Shown here piece after piece: positions 25,128 to 34,028 of a stretch of 64,000 nt of DNA. Under the pieces are notes generated by a model. That model searched no databases, was not told the origin of the DNA, and saw only the letters and a list, made by a program, of their open reading frames with translations. Position numbers and translations under genes: made by a program. Positions within the stretch are counted from its first letter, which is position 1, and every line of letters starts with the position of its first letter. The stretch is taken from assembly GCA_017938315.1 (NCBI GenBank), contig JAGBBV010000006.1, forward strand, positions 62,001 to 126,000. Direction: 5' to 3'. Source of the DNA: Lachnospiraceae bacterium. GTDB taxonomy: Bacteria > Bacillota > Clostridia > Lachnospirales > Lachnospiraceae.

Positions 25128-26330
25128 GTGACAGAACAGAATCATTATGACGATGCAGCCAGAGAGCGCCGTAGCAGAAGGCTTCAGGAAATGAAGCGTC
25201 TCAAGGAAATGCAGATGAGACGGCGCAGGCTTTTAAAGATAGTAGTACCCGCAGCGGCAGTTTTAGTTATTGCGGTAACCATAGGAATAAAAATTTTTTC
25301 AGGAAGATCCCAAGAGAACTTGACAAAGCGGGAAAACAAAACCCAGATACAGCAGGCATATGAAGGAATCGGTGCGAAGGACATCGCTCAAAGCAGTGCT
25401 GACAGCGTAGAAAATAATTTACATGAACAGGTGGCAAAGCCTGATGCGGCGAAAGAAAATCAGCCTGTTTATAAGGCTGAAACAACAGAGAGCACAGCAG
25501 GTTTTCCCGGTGAAGTAGCCAGCAATTACGGTATATTTATTGATTTGGACACAGACACGGTCTTGGCACAGAGAAATGGGACCACCCGCATCAATCCGGC
25601 TTCCATGACGAAGGTGCTTACGGTTTTGGTGGCAGCAGAACAGCTGGGAGATATGAGTAAACTGGATGACACCTTTACCATGACATTAGAAATTACAGAT
25701 TACGGTTATATCAATGACTGCAGTAGTGTTGGATTTTTGGAAGGTGAAGAAGTAACGGTACGGGACTTATTCTACGGAACCATATTACCGTCAGGTGCGG
25801 ATGCTGCGGTGGGACTTGCCACCTATATCGCAGGAAGTCAGGATGCTTTTGTAGAATTAATGAATGAAAAATTGGATGAACTGGGATTGTCCCATACGGC
25901 ACATATGACCAACTGTGTGGGAATCTATGATGAGAACCATTATTGCACGCCTTATGACATGGCAATGATTATGGAGGCGGCAATTGATAATGAATTGTGC
26001 AGGGAGATTATGCATGCCCGTATTCATACCACCAAAGCTACCACACAGCATCCCGAGGGAATTGAGATTTCCAATTGGTTTATCCGCAGGATTGAAGATA
26101 AAGATACCGGCGGTGAGGTGATTTGTGCCAAAACAGGCTATGTAGCCCAGTCCGGCAGCTGTGCTGTGAGCTACGGAAAAGATGATGCCGGGAAGGAATA
26201 TATCTGCGTGACGGCAGATGCCCATAGCAGTTGGAGATGTATTTACGACCATGTGGAGCTTTACAGTAAGTATGCCACGACAAAGGAGGAAAACAGAAAT
26301 GATACCCAAGGATCCGGTGATGCTTCTTAG
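25128..26330 (+). CDS. D-alanyl-D-alanine carboxypeptidase (S11 family)
   Basis: A 400-residue membrane-anchored penicillin-binding protein. A basic cytoplasmic lead (1-35) and one membrane segment (about 37-55) precede a charged linker and the S11 catalytic domain. Motifs: SMTK with Ser159 and Lys162, SGA at 222-224 in place of the more common SGN, and KTG at 335-337. It should trim the terminal D-alanine of peptidoglycan stems outside the membrane. The start is GTG 25128 with AAGGAG about 10 nt upstream. Its 3' end overlaps the DUF4250 gene by 32 bp. The usual C-terminal amphipathic anchor domain is missing, which fits the N-terminal anchor. Confidence 0.88.
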   Translation: MTEQNHYDDAARERRSRRLQEMKRLKEMQMRRRRLLKIVVPAAAVLVIAVTIGIKIFSGRSQENLTKRENKTQIQQAYEGIGAKDIAQSSADSVENNLHEQVAKPDAAKENQPVYKAETTESTAGFPGEVASNYGIFIDLDTDTVLAQRNGTTRINPASMTKVLTVLVAAEQLGDMSKLDDTFTMTLEITDYGYINDCSSVGFLEGEEVTVRDLFYGTILPSGADAAVGLATYIAGSQDAFVELMNEKLDELGLSHTAHMTNCVGIYDENHYCTPYDMAMIMEAAIDNELCREIMHARIHTTKATTQHPEGIEISNWFIRRIEDKDTGGEVICAKTGYVAQSGSCAVSYGKDDAGKEYICVTADAHSSWRCIYDHVELYSKYATTKEENRNDTQGSGDAS

Positions 26331-26472
26331 CTTTATGAACTTGAAGTTACGTGATTTTTATACAAGCTTTGAAGCCTTGTGCGAGGATTTAGATATTGAT
26401 AAGGCCGAGATAGAAGAAAAACTAAAATCTATCGGTTATGTTTATGATAATCAGCGGAATCAATTTGTATAA
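26299..26472 (+). CDS. DUF4250 domain protein
   Basis: A 57-residue protein starting MIPKDPVMLLSFMNLKLRD and ending YDNQRNQFV, which covers the whole DUF4250 family length. It is all helical except the end and resembles a small winged-helix-like fold; function unknown. AAAGGAGG lies 9 nt before ATG 26299, inside the 3' end of the carboxypeptidase gene, giving a 32-bp overlap in another frame. Translational coupling is likely. The start is well supported by family length and the ribosome site. Confidence 0.88.
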   Translation: MIPKDPVMLLSFMNLKLRDFYTSFEALCEDLDIDKAEIEEKLKSIGYVYDNQRNQFV

Positions 26473-26491
26473 TACGCAAGAAATGTCTTGT

Positions 26492-26530
26492 AACCTCTAT
26501 GGACAAAATGTGCATAGGGGTTCTTTTTTT
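26492..26530 (+). terminator. intrinsic terminator after DUF4250
   Basis: AACCTCTATG (26492-26501) pairs with CATAGGGGTT (26513-26522), one G-U pair, 11-nt loop, followed by CTTTTTTTT. Confidence 0.85.
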
Positions 26531-26571
26531 TGCATATAAATGCAAAAAGAAAAGTGGAAAGCATATGGAAG

Positions 26572-27246
26572 ATGAGCATTAATAAGAGAATCTTTTCTTG
26601 TCTGATAGTGTTGCTGTTATTGATACTGATTTGCCTGATTGGTTATCATCAACAGGATTACATTGCAACAATGGGACAAATAGAAGAAGGTCAAAAGAAA
26701 ATTGCATTAACCTTTGATGACGGGCCTCATCCTTACTATACAGAGCAGCTTCTTGACGGATTGAAAGAACGTGGTGCAAAAGCCACTTTTTTTGTTACGG
26801 GGGAGCATGCAAAACTCCATGCCGATGTCATAAAGCGCATGAATGAAGACGGACATTTAATTGGAAACCATACTTATTCCCATATGCAGCTAGGAAAAAC
26901 CAACAGGGAAGAATTTAAAGAAGAACTTGTGCAAACAAATGAGGTGATTAAGGGGATAACGGGGGAAGAAGTGATATATGTAAGACCTCCTTACGGCAGC
27001 TGGGATAAAGAACTTGAAACAGAGCTTAATATGTTTCCGGTACTCTGGACTATAGACCCCCTTGATTGGTGCTCGGATAATGTGGATGCAGTTACCAGAA
27101 AGGTTCTTTCTAAGGCCGGCGAAAATGATATTATCCTGATGCATGACTATTATGCATCAACGGTTACGGCAGCCTTGCAGATTGTAGATGAATTGCAAAA
27201 AGAGGGGTATGAGTTCGTCACGGTAGAGGAGATTTTGTTTGATTAA
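26572..27246 (+). CDS. polysaccharide deacetylase (NodB domain), membrane-anchored
   Basis: A 224-residue protein with a short N-terminal membrane segment (about 6-25) and a NodB homology domain. All five motifs can be seen: TFDDGPH (catalytic Asp and metal Asp), HTYSH (metal histidines), RPPYG, DPLDW, and the terminal ILMHD. It should de-N-acetylate peptidoglycan or chitin-like glycans outside the membrane. The start is uncertain: ATG 26572 has only GGAAG directly before it, and an in-frame upstream ATG at 26530 would lengthen the cytoplasmic lead by 14 residues. It is preceded by a terminator and is probably transcribed alone. Confidence 0.88.
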   Translation: MSINKRIFSCLIVLLLLILICLIGYHQQDYIATMGQIEEGQKKIALTFDDGPHPYYTEQLLDGLKERGAKATFFVTGEHAKLHADVIKRMNEDGHLIGNHTYSHMQLGKTNREEFKEELVQTNEVIKGITGEEVIYVRPPYGSWDKELETELNMFPVLWTIDPLDWCSDNVDAVTRKVLSKAGENDIILMHDYYASTVTAALQIVDELQKEGYEFVTVEEILFD

Positions 27247-27308
27247 TAGTAGTAGATTTGTTATGCTAAAAGGGCGTAAATGTTGAAAAATCACAAAGGA
27301 GTGGCTTG

Positions 27309-28898
27309 ATGCAACAGATAAAAATTGATATAGATACCAATCCGATTATTCCCTTAGATTATCCGGACCCGGATGTAATCCGCGTGGATAATGTCTATTA
27401 TATGGTGACCACTACCATGTATTTCATGCCCGGCTGTGAAATCTTGCGCTCTTATGATTTGGTGAACTGGGAACATGCAAGCTACGTGTATGATAGGCTT
27501 GATAGTACGCCGGAGCAGACTTTATCTGATAATAAGAATGCATACGGTAAGGGAATGTGGGCAGCAAGCCTGCGCTTTCACAAAGGAATGTTTTATGTTT
27601 GCTTTGTGGCAAATGACACAGGTAAGACCTACCTGTATACAGCACCTTCCATAAACGGACCGTGGAAAAAGAACCATATAGAAGGTTTTTACCATGATTG
27701 TTCCATTTTATTCGATGACGATGATAAGATTTATATTGCCTACGGAAACAAAGATATTTATATTACCCAGCTTAACGAAGAACTGACAGGACCAAAAGAA
27801 GGGGGACTTCACAGGCTTGCAGTATGTGATGAAGGAAACGAAGTATTAGGCTATGAAGGCACACATTTTTACAAAATAAACGGAAAGTATTACCTGTTCT
27901 TTATCCATTCTTTAAAAGACAGGTGGCGCAGGGTGGAAGCCTGTTTTATGTCAGACTCTCTGACAGGGGAATTTACCGGCGGTGATGTATTTAATGACGA
28001 CCTGGGATATTGTGGACAAGGGGTTGCCCAGGGAGCCATTGTAGATACTCCGGATGGGAAATGGTACGGAATTTTATTCCAGGACCGGGGTGCAAGCGGA
28101 AGAATGCCGGTTTTAATTCCTGTGACATGGGAAAACGATTTCCCGGTATTTGGAAATAACGGCATGATGCCCCAAAGTTTTTATGTGGAACAAAAGGTGT
28201 CAGAGTACGTATACAGACCACTTGTGGAAAACGATGATTTTAGAGAAGAATGTGCCGTGAATCAGGAAAAATTTGGCTGTTTTGGTCTGAAAAGTGTGTG
28301 GCAGTTTAATCATGAGCCGGATTTAAGTCTTGTGGAAAAGGATATAGGTCAAGGCATGTTATGGATTACCACAGGTAAAGTGTGTGAGCGTATGATTCAG
28401 GCAAGAAATATTCTGACACAGCGTATGCTATTTCCCGGATGTGGGGCAGAAGTAACCGTTGATGCCACTTATTTAAAAGAGGGTGATTATGCAGGAATCT
28501 GCGCATTCCAAAGCTGCTATAGCATGGTGGCTGTTACCAAGCGGGATGGGAAATTTTATCTTGTGATGAAAGCAAGAAAAGCAGAAAATGATTCCCTTGG
28601 GGCAATGGCACCGGAAACCGGAGAGGGAGAAGAATATGAGGCTGTAGAACTATCTAATCCAAAGGTAAGACTGCGTTTGGAAGCAGATTTTACAAACGGA
28701 AAAGACGAAGCCAGGTGTTATTATTTAGACGCAGAAAATCATTGGAGAAAAATCGGTATCACACAGAAGTTATACTTTAAATTAGATTTCTTTACCGGTT
28801 GCAGATTCGGATTATTTGTTTATGCAACCAAACAAACCGGAGGAAAAGCCGGATTTGCCAAATTTAAGTACATAAAAAACCTTGGCGATAACCGCTAG
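27309..28898 (+). CDS. GH43 family beta-xylosidase/arabinofuranosidase, intracellular
   Basis: A 529-residue glycoside hydrolase of family 43. The five-bladed propeller domain (about 1-310) has the three expected acids: Asp20 in YPDPDV, Asp130 in HDCSIL and Glu183 in YEGTHFY. A C-terminal beta-sandwich (about 330-525), as in two-domain xylosidases, follows. No signal peptide, so it acts on imported oligosaccharides. AAAGGAG precedes ATG 27309. It fits functionally with the GH10 xylanase at 18393 though it is not in the same transcript. Xylosidase versus arabinofuranosidase cannot be decided by eye. Confidence 0.9.
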   Translation: MQQIKIDIDTNPIIPLDYPDPDVIRVDNVYYMVTTTMYFMPGCEILRSYDLVNWEHASYVYDRLDSTPEQTLSDNKNAYGKGMWAASLRFHKGMFYVCFVANDTGKTYLYTAPSINGPWKKNHIEGFYHDCSILFDDDDKIYIAYGNKDIYITQLNEELTGPKEGGLHRLAVCDEGNEVLGYEGTHFYKINGKYYLFFIHSLKDRWRRVEACFMSDSLTGEFTGGDVFNDDLGYCGQGVAQGAIVDTPDGKWYGILFQDRGASGRMPVLIPVTWENDFPVFGNNGMMPQSFYVEQKVSEYVYRPLVENDDFREECAVNQEKFGCFGLKSVWQFNHEPDLSLVEKDIGQGMLWITTGKVCERMIQARNILTQRMLFPGCGAEVTVDATYLKEGDYAGICAFQSCYSMVAVTKRDGKFYLVMKARKAENDSLGAMAPETGEGEEYEAVELSNPKVRLRLEADFTNGKDEARCYYLDAENHWRKIGITQKLYFKLDFFTGCRFGLFVYATKQTGGKAGFAKFKYIKNLGDNR

Positions 28899-28956
28899 AT
28901 ACGTTATAATGGTGATTGTGTACGCAAAAGTCTTGTAATGACAGGAATGAGGATAA

Positions 28957-30300
28957 ATGGATTTATTTGAATACATGAGAGAAACGAATATGGAAAAGGA
29001 ATCACCTCTGGCAGCAAGGCTTAGACCCACGACTTTGGAAGAGGTGGTGGGACAGCAGCACATTATCGGAAAAGATAAGCTGCTTTATCGCGCCATAAAA
29101 GCAGATAAACTCAGCTCTATCATTTTTTACGGACCTCCGGGTACGGGAAAAACCACTCTTGCAAAGGTGATTGCCCATACCACCAGTGCTGAATTTACCC
29201 AGATTAATGCCACCGTAGCCGGTAAAAAGGATATGGAAGAAGTGGTAAATAAGGCGAAAAGTACTCAGGGAATGTATGGGAAGAAAACCATATTGTTTAT
29301 AGACGAAATTCATCGTTTTAATAAAGGACAGCAGGATTATCTCCTTCCCTTCGTGGAAGACGGAACCATTATTTTAATCGGGGCAACCACTGAAAACCCT
29401 TATTTTGAAGTAAACAGTGCGTTGATCTCCAGATCCATTGTTTTTGAATTAAAACCGCTACTGCGGGAAGACATTAAAACCCTCATAAACAGGGCGGTTT
29501 ATGATAAGGAAAAGGGCATGGGTGCCTATGATGCGGTAATTGAAGAGGATGCACTGGAATTTCTCGCAGATTTATCCGGCGGAGATGCCAGACATGCGTT
29601 AAATGCCGTAGAACTTGGTGTTATGACGACCAACCGTTCAGATGACGGAAAGATTCATATTACCATAGACGTGGCACAGGAATGTATTCAAAAGCGTGTA
29701 GTCCGCTATGATAAAACAGGGGACAACCATTATGATACGATTTCTGCCTTTATTAAAAGCATGCGCGGGTCTGATCCTGATGCGGCAGTTTATTATCTGG
29801 CACGGATGCTTTATGCCGGAGAAAGCGTGACTTTTATTGCAAGACGCATTATGATTCATGCGGCTGAGGATGTGGGGATAGCAGATCCTCAGGCACTGCA
29901 GGTGGCAGTGAATGCCTCTCTTGCAGTAGAAAGAGTGGGCATGCCGGAAGCACAGATTATTTTGGCAGAGGCGGCTATGTATGTGGCATGTGCACCCAAA
30001 AGCAATGCTTGCGTAAGTGCCATAGGAGAAGCCATGAAGACAGTGGAAGAGACAGGAAATTTACCGATTCCTGCACATTTGCAGGATGCCCATTATAAAG
30101 GGGCTGCCAAGTTAGGACATGGGACAGGCTATCTGTATGCCCATGATTATCCCAATAATTATGTGGAACAGCAGTATTTACCTTACGAGTTAACCGGAAA
30201 AGAATTTTACAAACCCTCCGGTAACGGATATGAAGTAAAAGTAAAAGAACATATGCAGAGAATCAAGAGAGAAGCAAAAGGAAATAAGACTAATGAATAA
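28957..30300 (+). CDS. rarA: replication-associated recombination protein A (RarA/MgsA), AAA+ ATPase
   Basis: A 447-residue AAA+ protein related to clamp-loader ATPases. It has RPTTLEEVVGQQHIIG, Walker A GPPGTGKT, Walker B FIDEIHRFNK, sensor 1 ATTENP and the C-terminal MgsA tetramerisation domain ending in HDYPNNYVEQQYLP. RarA acts at stalled replication forks. GAGGAT precedes ATG 28957. Its last 8 bp overlap the start of the DUF5722 gene in another frame, so the two are probably cotranscribed. Confidence 0.94.
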   Translation: MDLFEYMRETNMEKESPLAARLRPTTLEEVVGQQHIIGKDKLLYRAIKADKLSSIIFYGPPGTGKTTLAKVIAHTTSAEFTQINATVAGKKDMEEVVNKAKSTQGMYGKKTILFIDEIHRFNKGQQDYLLPFVEDGTIILIGATTENPYFEVNSALISRSIVFELKPLLREDIKTLINRAVYDKEKGMGAYDAVIEEDALEFLADLSGGDARHALNAVELGVMTTNRSDDGKIHITIDVAQECIQKRVVRYDKTGDNHYDTISAFIKSMRGSDPDAAVYYLARMLYAGESVTFIARRIMIHAAEDVGIADPQALQVAVNASLAVERVGMPEAQIILAEAAMYVACAPKSNACVSAIGEAMKTVEETGNLPIPAHLQDAHYKGAAKLGHGTGYLYAHDYPNNYVEQQYLPYELTGKEFYKPSGNGYEVKVKEHMQRIKREAKGNKTNE

Positions 30301-32164
30301 AGATACCGGAACAGAAAAAGAGACTACCGGCAAGAGACGAAACCGTCAAAAAGGTAAGATAAATAAAAAAAGAGTCATCATAACTATATTGTGCATACTT
30401 GTTGCGGTACTTATTTTTGCAGCAGCCCTTGGCTTCTTTTTATGGAATGAGGAAAAGAAACAAAAAGCGGCTCTTTTAGAAGTGCAGGTACCTATTGAAG
30501 AGCAGCAAAAACCGATTGTGACACCTGAGCCGGAAGAAGAAAAGCCACCGGTGGGAGAAGATGTACTTGCCCATATTATCGCGGCAGCGGATATGGTGGA
30601 TGAGGTTTACAAACAAAGACCTCCCAGTGTAGAAGTGACAGAGGAAAACGCAGCGGACTTTGCAACCATTTCTTCCTGTGTGATTGGAGAAGGTAGCAAA
30701 GTGCAGGTGACTGTGGAATCAGATAAGATTCCTATCAGTGACGATAAATATTATTACCTATTTGCCATTGATACCTTTGATGCGACCATTGGTGAATCTG
30801 ACGAAAGCCTTGATAAGGTATATAAAGACAGCGAGATGCATTTGTCAGCAAACTTAAACTATAATACCTCAAGTAGCAGGCTGTTTGATAAATTTGTTGT
30901 GGCAGTGAAAAAAGATGGGAAATACGTGCAGGTGAGCCGCCCCAAGTATATTACCAATCCGGAGGCGATTGCAAGATATTCCTCTGTTTATATGACACCG
31001 GCATCTATCAAGGGAGTTTTGGTAGATCCCCACAGACTTAGGGGAGGCGAATTAGATGACCTGGGTGCAAAGCAGGCGGCATATAATATTCCCATTGCCA
31101 GACTCCTTGGTCAGACCACCAGTGCCAATCATCCGACCATATACTATACTTATAACGGAAGAACTTATGCGATTAATGGGCAGGTAGTGGCGGAATATGA
31201 CATTGTATTTGGAAATCTTACAGCCAAAGGAATTACCACTACGGCAATCCTGCTGAATAATTATTCTTCATCCCAATTACAATTGATTCATCCCAATGCA
31301 AGAAGCGGAAGCCAGGCACCGTACTACATGTTTAACGCTGCACAGGAAGATGGAGTAGAATGCATGGCGGCAGTAGCTACTTTCCTTGCAGAACGTTATT
31401 CTAATAATACCCACGGAAGAATTTCCAACTGGGTGATTGCAAATGAGATTAATGCCAGAAAAGAATGGAATCATTATGCGCATGTTGACATAGAAACCTA
31501 TGTGGAAGAATATGCGAAAGGCTTTAGAGTATTCTATAATGCAATTAAGAGTGTTAGCAGCAGTGCCAGAATTTATATGCCTATTGACCAGCAGTGGGAC
31601 AGAAATTTGAAAAACAACCCCAATTATGATGGTAAAGATATTGTGGATACCTTCAGCAGAAATATTAAGTCCAAAGGTGATATCGACTGGGGATTGTCCC
31701 AGCATCCCTACAATGTTCCGCTGACTGAGCCGCGTATCTGGAAGGGAACCAAGTATGTAACGCACAGTACTAATTCTTCTTTTATTTCTATGGATAATAT
31801 AGAGTATTTAACTTCCTATATGCAGCAGGATTATTTGCTAAATCCAAGAGGGGAAGTGCGCAGTATTATTTTAAGTGAACAGGGATATACTTCCACAGCA
31901 GGGGAAGCGCTGCAGGCGGCAGCCTTTGCCTATGCATATTATAAAGCGGACAACAATCCCCATATTGATGCATTCCTGTTAAACAGACAGACGGATGCAC
32001 CGGAAGAGGTGGCACAGGGACTTGCATTTGGATTAAATCATTCCAATGGTGCCCACAAACAGATTTATAATGTGTTTAAATACATTGACACACCCCAGCA
32101 TGCCCAGTATACAGATTTTGCAAAGGGATTAATCGGAATCTCCAGTTGGAGTGAGATATATTAA
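30293..32164 (+). CDS. DUF5722 family, membrane-anchored glycoside-hydrolase-like protein
   Basis: A 623-residue protein with a basic cytoplasmic lead, one membrane segment (about 28-50), a Pro/Glu linker, a beta-rich N-terminal domain (about 95-240), and a TIM-barrel-like C-terminal domain (about 245-620). The barrel has NWVIANEIN with Glu385 and ILSEQGYTS with Glu529, placed like the acid/base and nucleophile of clan A glycosidases. It matches DUF5722, known from anaerobic gut bacteria, with no proven substrate. It should act at the outer face of the membrane. It overlaps rarA by 8 bp and is closed by a strong terminator. Glycosidase activity is inferred from the two glutamates. Confidence 0.8.
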   Translation: MNKDTGTEKETTGKRRNRQKGKINKKRVIITILCILVAVLIFAAALGFFLWNEEKKQKAALLEVQVPIEEQQKPIVTPEPEEEKPPVGEDVLAHIIAAADMVDEVYKQRPPSVEVTEENAADFATISSCVIGEGSKVQVTVESDKIPISDDKYYYLFAIDTFDATIGESDESLDKVYKDSEMHLSANLNYNTSSSRLFDKFVVAVKKDGKYVQVSRPKYITNPEAIARYSSVYMTPASIKGVLVDPHRLRGGELDDLGAKQAAYNIPIARLLGQTTSANHPTIYYTYNGRTYAINGQVVAEYDIVFGNLTAKGITTTAILLNNYSSSQLQLIHPNARSGSQAPYYMFNAAQEDGVECMAAVATFLAERYSNNTHGRISNWVIANEINARKEWNHYAHVDIETYVEEYAKGFRVFYNAIKSVSSSARIYMPIDQQWDRNLKNNPNYDGKDIVDTFSRNIKSKGDIDWGLSQHPYNVPLTEPRIWKGTKYVTHSTNSSFISMDNIEYLTSYMQQDYLLNPRGEVRSIILSEQGYTSTAGEALQAAAFAYAYYKADNNPHIDAFLLNRQTDAPEEVAQGLAFGLNHSNGAHKQIYNVFKYIDTPQHAQYTDFAKGLIGISSWSEIY

Positions 32165-32184
32165 TATAGAGATTGTAAACACAA

Positions 32185-32225
32185 AAACTTCCATTTCGAA
32201 AAAAGAATGAAATGGAAGTTTTTTT
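32185..32225. terminator. bidirectional intrinsic terminator
   Basis: AAACTTCCATTTC (32185-32197) pairs perfectly with GAAATGGAAGTTT (32209-32221), 11-nt loop. T-runs follow on the plus strand and A-runs precede, so it can serve the convergent DUF5722 and anti-sigma genes. Confidence 0.85.
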
Positions 32226-32226
32226 A

Positions 32227-32967
32227 TTAGTGGTGACTCCAAAGTACGGTTTCTGAGCCATTATCATCTACAAAGACAACCTTGTGTATATCATGAAATT
32301 CCAAATGGCTCATCTGGTGTTGATAATCCTTTGCTTTGTTATTAAAAAGAGTGGTTTTAAAAGACTTAACGTAAATGGTATGATCTACGGTCTCACTTTC
32401 TATGGTCCGCAAAAGATAATCGGAACTGATAGAAACAACAGTTGCAAATTTGCATTTTTCTATGGTGTTCTCCGTCAATGCAATATTGCCGATCTGCGGG
32501 ATTTGTATTTGAATGGGCTGCGAGGAATCATTTCCATCGGCAAAAATAGTTACCGTTTCGGAAAACTGGGAATGCTCTGTGTGATTGCTTTTCAGATTTT
32601 CCAGTTCATATACGTCTGCGGAAACAAAAACGTCATCCGGTTTTACATCTTTGAGCGGTGTATGAAACATCAGATTTAGTAAAAGGAAAGCAATGAGTGC
32701 GACAGCAGATACAGATATGGTGATGGTTCTGATTTTACCTTTCATTCTGTTTTTTACCTTTTTTAGACTGCTTGCCATGGTTATATCTTCAGGTGTGGAA
32801 GATTCTTCCTTAGCAAAGCCGTCTGTTTCTTTCATGGTATTGTAAGTATGCCGGCATGCTTCGCATTGGGACAAATGCTGTTTTACAGCCTGCTTACTTT
32901 CTTCGTTGCATACATCATCGATGTATAGCGGTAGTAAATCTTTAATTATTTCACAAGGATATGTCAT
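32227..32967 (-). CDS. anti-sigma factor with zinc-finger domain
   Basis: A 246-residue membrane protein. The N-terminal anti-sigma zinc-binding domain has an H-x3-C-x2-C signature (HLSQCEACRH, about residues 31-40), followed by one membrane segment (about 79-97) and an extracytoplasmic domain of 145 residues with no recognised motif. Such proteins hold an ECF sigma factor inactive until an envelope signal arrives. Its ATG overlaps the stop of the sigma gene (ATGA), the standard cotranslated pair. The signal is unknown. Confidence 0.88.
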   Translation of the reverse strand: MTYPCEIIKDLLPLYIDDVCNEESKQAVKQHLSQCEACRHTYNTMKETDGFAKEESSTPEDITMASSLKKVKNRMKGKIRTITISVSAVALIAFLLLNLMFHTPLKDVKPDDVFVSADVYELENLKSNHTEHSQFSETVTIFADGNDSSQPIQIQIPQIGNIALTENTIEKCKFATVVSISSDYLLRTIESETVDHTIYVKSFKTTLFNNKAKDYQHQMSHLEFHDIHKVVFVDDNGSETVLWSHH

Positions 32968-33437
32968 TCCAAGTCCTCCTTTATCATAATTTTTGCTCTG
33001 TAATAAGTAACCCTTGCCCAGCTTTCTGTCTTGTGAAACAGAGTTGCGATTTGGGCAAATGACAATTCGCCAAAAGTCCGTAGCCAGAAGATTTCTTTAT
33101 ATGGTTCTTGCAGCCTGTGTAAGACTTTATGTATGGCATAAGCGGTTTCTTTGTCTGTAAATTGCTTTTCGATATTTTCCTCAGAAAGGATGATTTCAAG
33201 GGGATAATCTACATGTCTGTTTTGTTTTTTGATATGCGTAAAAAAAGTGTTCTTGGCAATGTTGCAGAGCCATGTACTGATTTTACAATTACCTTGAAAG
33301 TGATCAATCTTTTTTAGTGCTTTGAAAAATGTTTCTTGTGTGATTTCTTCTGCCAATGTAGGATTTTGACACAGACCTAACACAAACTTATATACTTCAG
33401 AAAAGTATGTTGCATATATTTGGTCAAAGTCTTGCAC
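32964..33437 (-). CDS. ECF-type RNA polymerase sigma factor
   Basis: A 157-residue sigma-70-like factor with only regions 2 and 4. Region 2 (about 10-75) includes LAEEITQETFFKALKKI and KISTWLCNIAKN; region 4 (about 100-155) includes YKEIFWLRTFGELSFAQIA. It starts at GTG 33437 with AAGGAGGTG 5 nt upstream. A likely self-recognised promoter lies at 33460-33488. It overlaps the anti-sigma gene by 4 bp. The envelope stress it answers is not evident. Confidence 0.92.
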   Translation of the reverse strand: MQDFDQIYATYFSEVYKFVLGLCQNPTLAEEITQETFFKALKKIDHFQGNCKISTWLCNIAKNTFFTHIKKQNRHVDYPLEIILSEENIEKQFTDKETAYAIHKVLHRLQEPYKEIFWLRTFGELSFAQIATLFHKTESWARVTYYRAKIMIKEDLE

Positions 33438-33459
33438 AATTTCACCTCCTTATCAACTA

Positions 33460-33488
33460 TTAGACTCAAGGAATGGAGATTCGTTACA
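33460..33488 (-). promoter_or_regulatory. candidate ECF sigma autoregulatory promoter
   Basis: Read on the minus strand: TGTAAC (33488-33483), 17 bp, GTCTAA (33465-33460), 23 bp before the sigma start. TGTAAC/TGAAC -35 boxes with GTC-type -10 boxes are typical of ECF sigma factors and unlike SigA sites. Confidence 0.55.
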
Positions 33489-33507
33489 AATTATTTTCAA
33501 AAATAAA

Positions 33508-33533
33508 GTGGCGCATCAGAAAAGCTGCGCCAC
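33508..33533 (-). terminator. intrinsic terminator of the DUF4364 transcript
   Basis: GTGGCGCA (33508-33515) pairs with TGCGCCAC (33526-33533). On the minus strand a TTTATTTTTG tail follows. The stem covers the DUF4364 stop codon. Confidence 0.75.
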
Positions 33534-34028
33534 AATGTATTGGTAAATGTCCTGATTCTTTTTCTGCCAGTTATCACAGATGGATGCGGCAGTCGTTTCA
33601 TCCGGTACAGAAATCGTGATATCAATGAGATTGATGCCCTTATCCTTTGCGACCAGATGAGATTCAAACTCGCCTGTTGTTGATTTATAGTAATCCGCAA
33701 GAATGGAAACTTCGTTCCGCATTGCAATTTCGTTTTGCTTAAAAAATTCATCAATTTCTTCTTTTATGGTAGGACTGATTTGGTTGCTGAAGAAGTTTAG
33801 CGTCTGTGAACCGTCCTTTGTCAGAACAAGATGTGTCCGGTTTCTGATGGACTGTGCCGTAATTAGACCTGCATCAATCAGTTCTCCGATAGCCTGTTGC
33901 AAGGTTAGGAAATTGGTGTATTCACGCTCTAAAATAAAGTCACCAATCTGCGCCTTCGTTAGAGGAAAGTCCACACGGCTCAACATATATAATACAATTA
34001 ATTTGTAAAGGGTTAAGGGCTCTGCCAT
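33516..34028 (-). CDS. DUF4364 family winged-helix protein
   Basis: A 170-residue protein matching the DUF4364 family across its length. It begins with a winged-helix-like segment (about 1-75, with LYMLSRVDFPLTKAQIGDFIL and a TLQQAIGELIDAGLI recognition-like helix) and ends in a mixed alpha/beta half. DUF4364 proteins are presumed DNA-binding but uncharacterised. Its start overlaps the 3' end of the radical SAM gene by 16 bp, so it is the last gene of the malic enzyme-radical SAM transcript. Confidence 0.85.
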   Translation of the reverse strand: MAEPLTLYKLIVLYMLSRVDFPLTKAQIGDFILEREYTNFLTLQQAIGELIDAGLITAQSIRNRTHLVLTKDGSQTLNFFSNQISPTIKEEIDEFFKQNEIAMRNEVSILADYYKSTTGEFESHLVAKDKGINLIDITISVPDETTAASICDNWQKKNQDIYQYIVAQLF

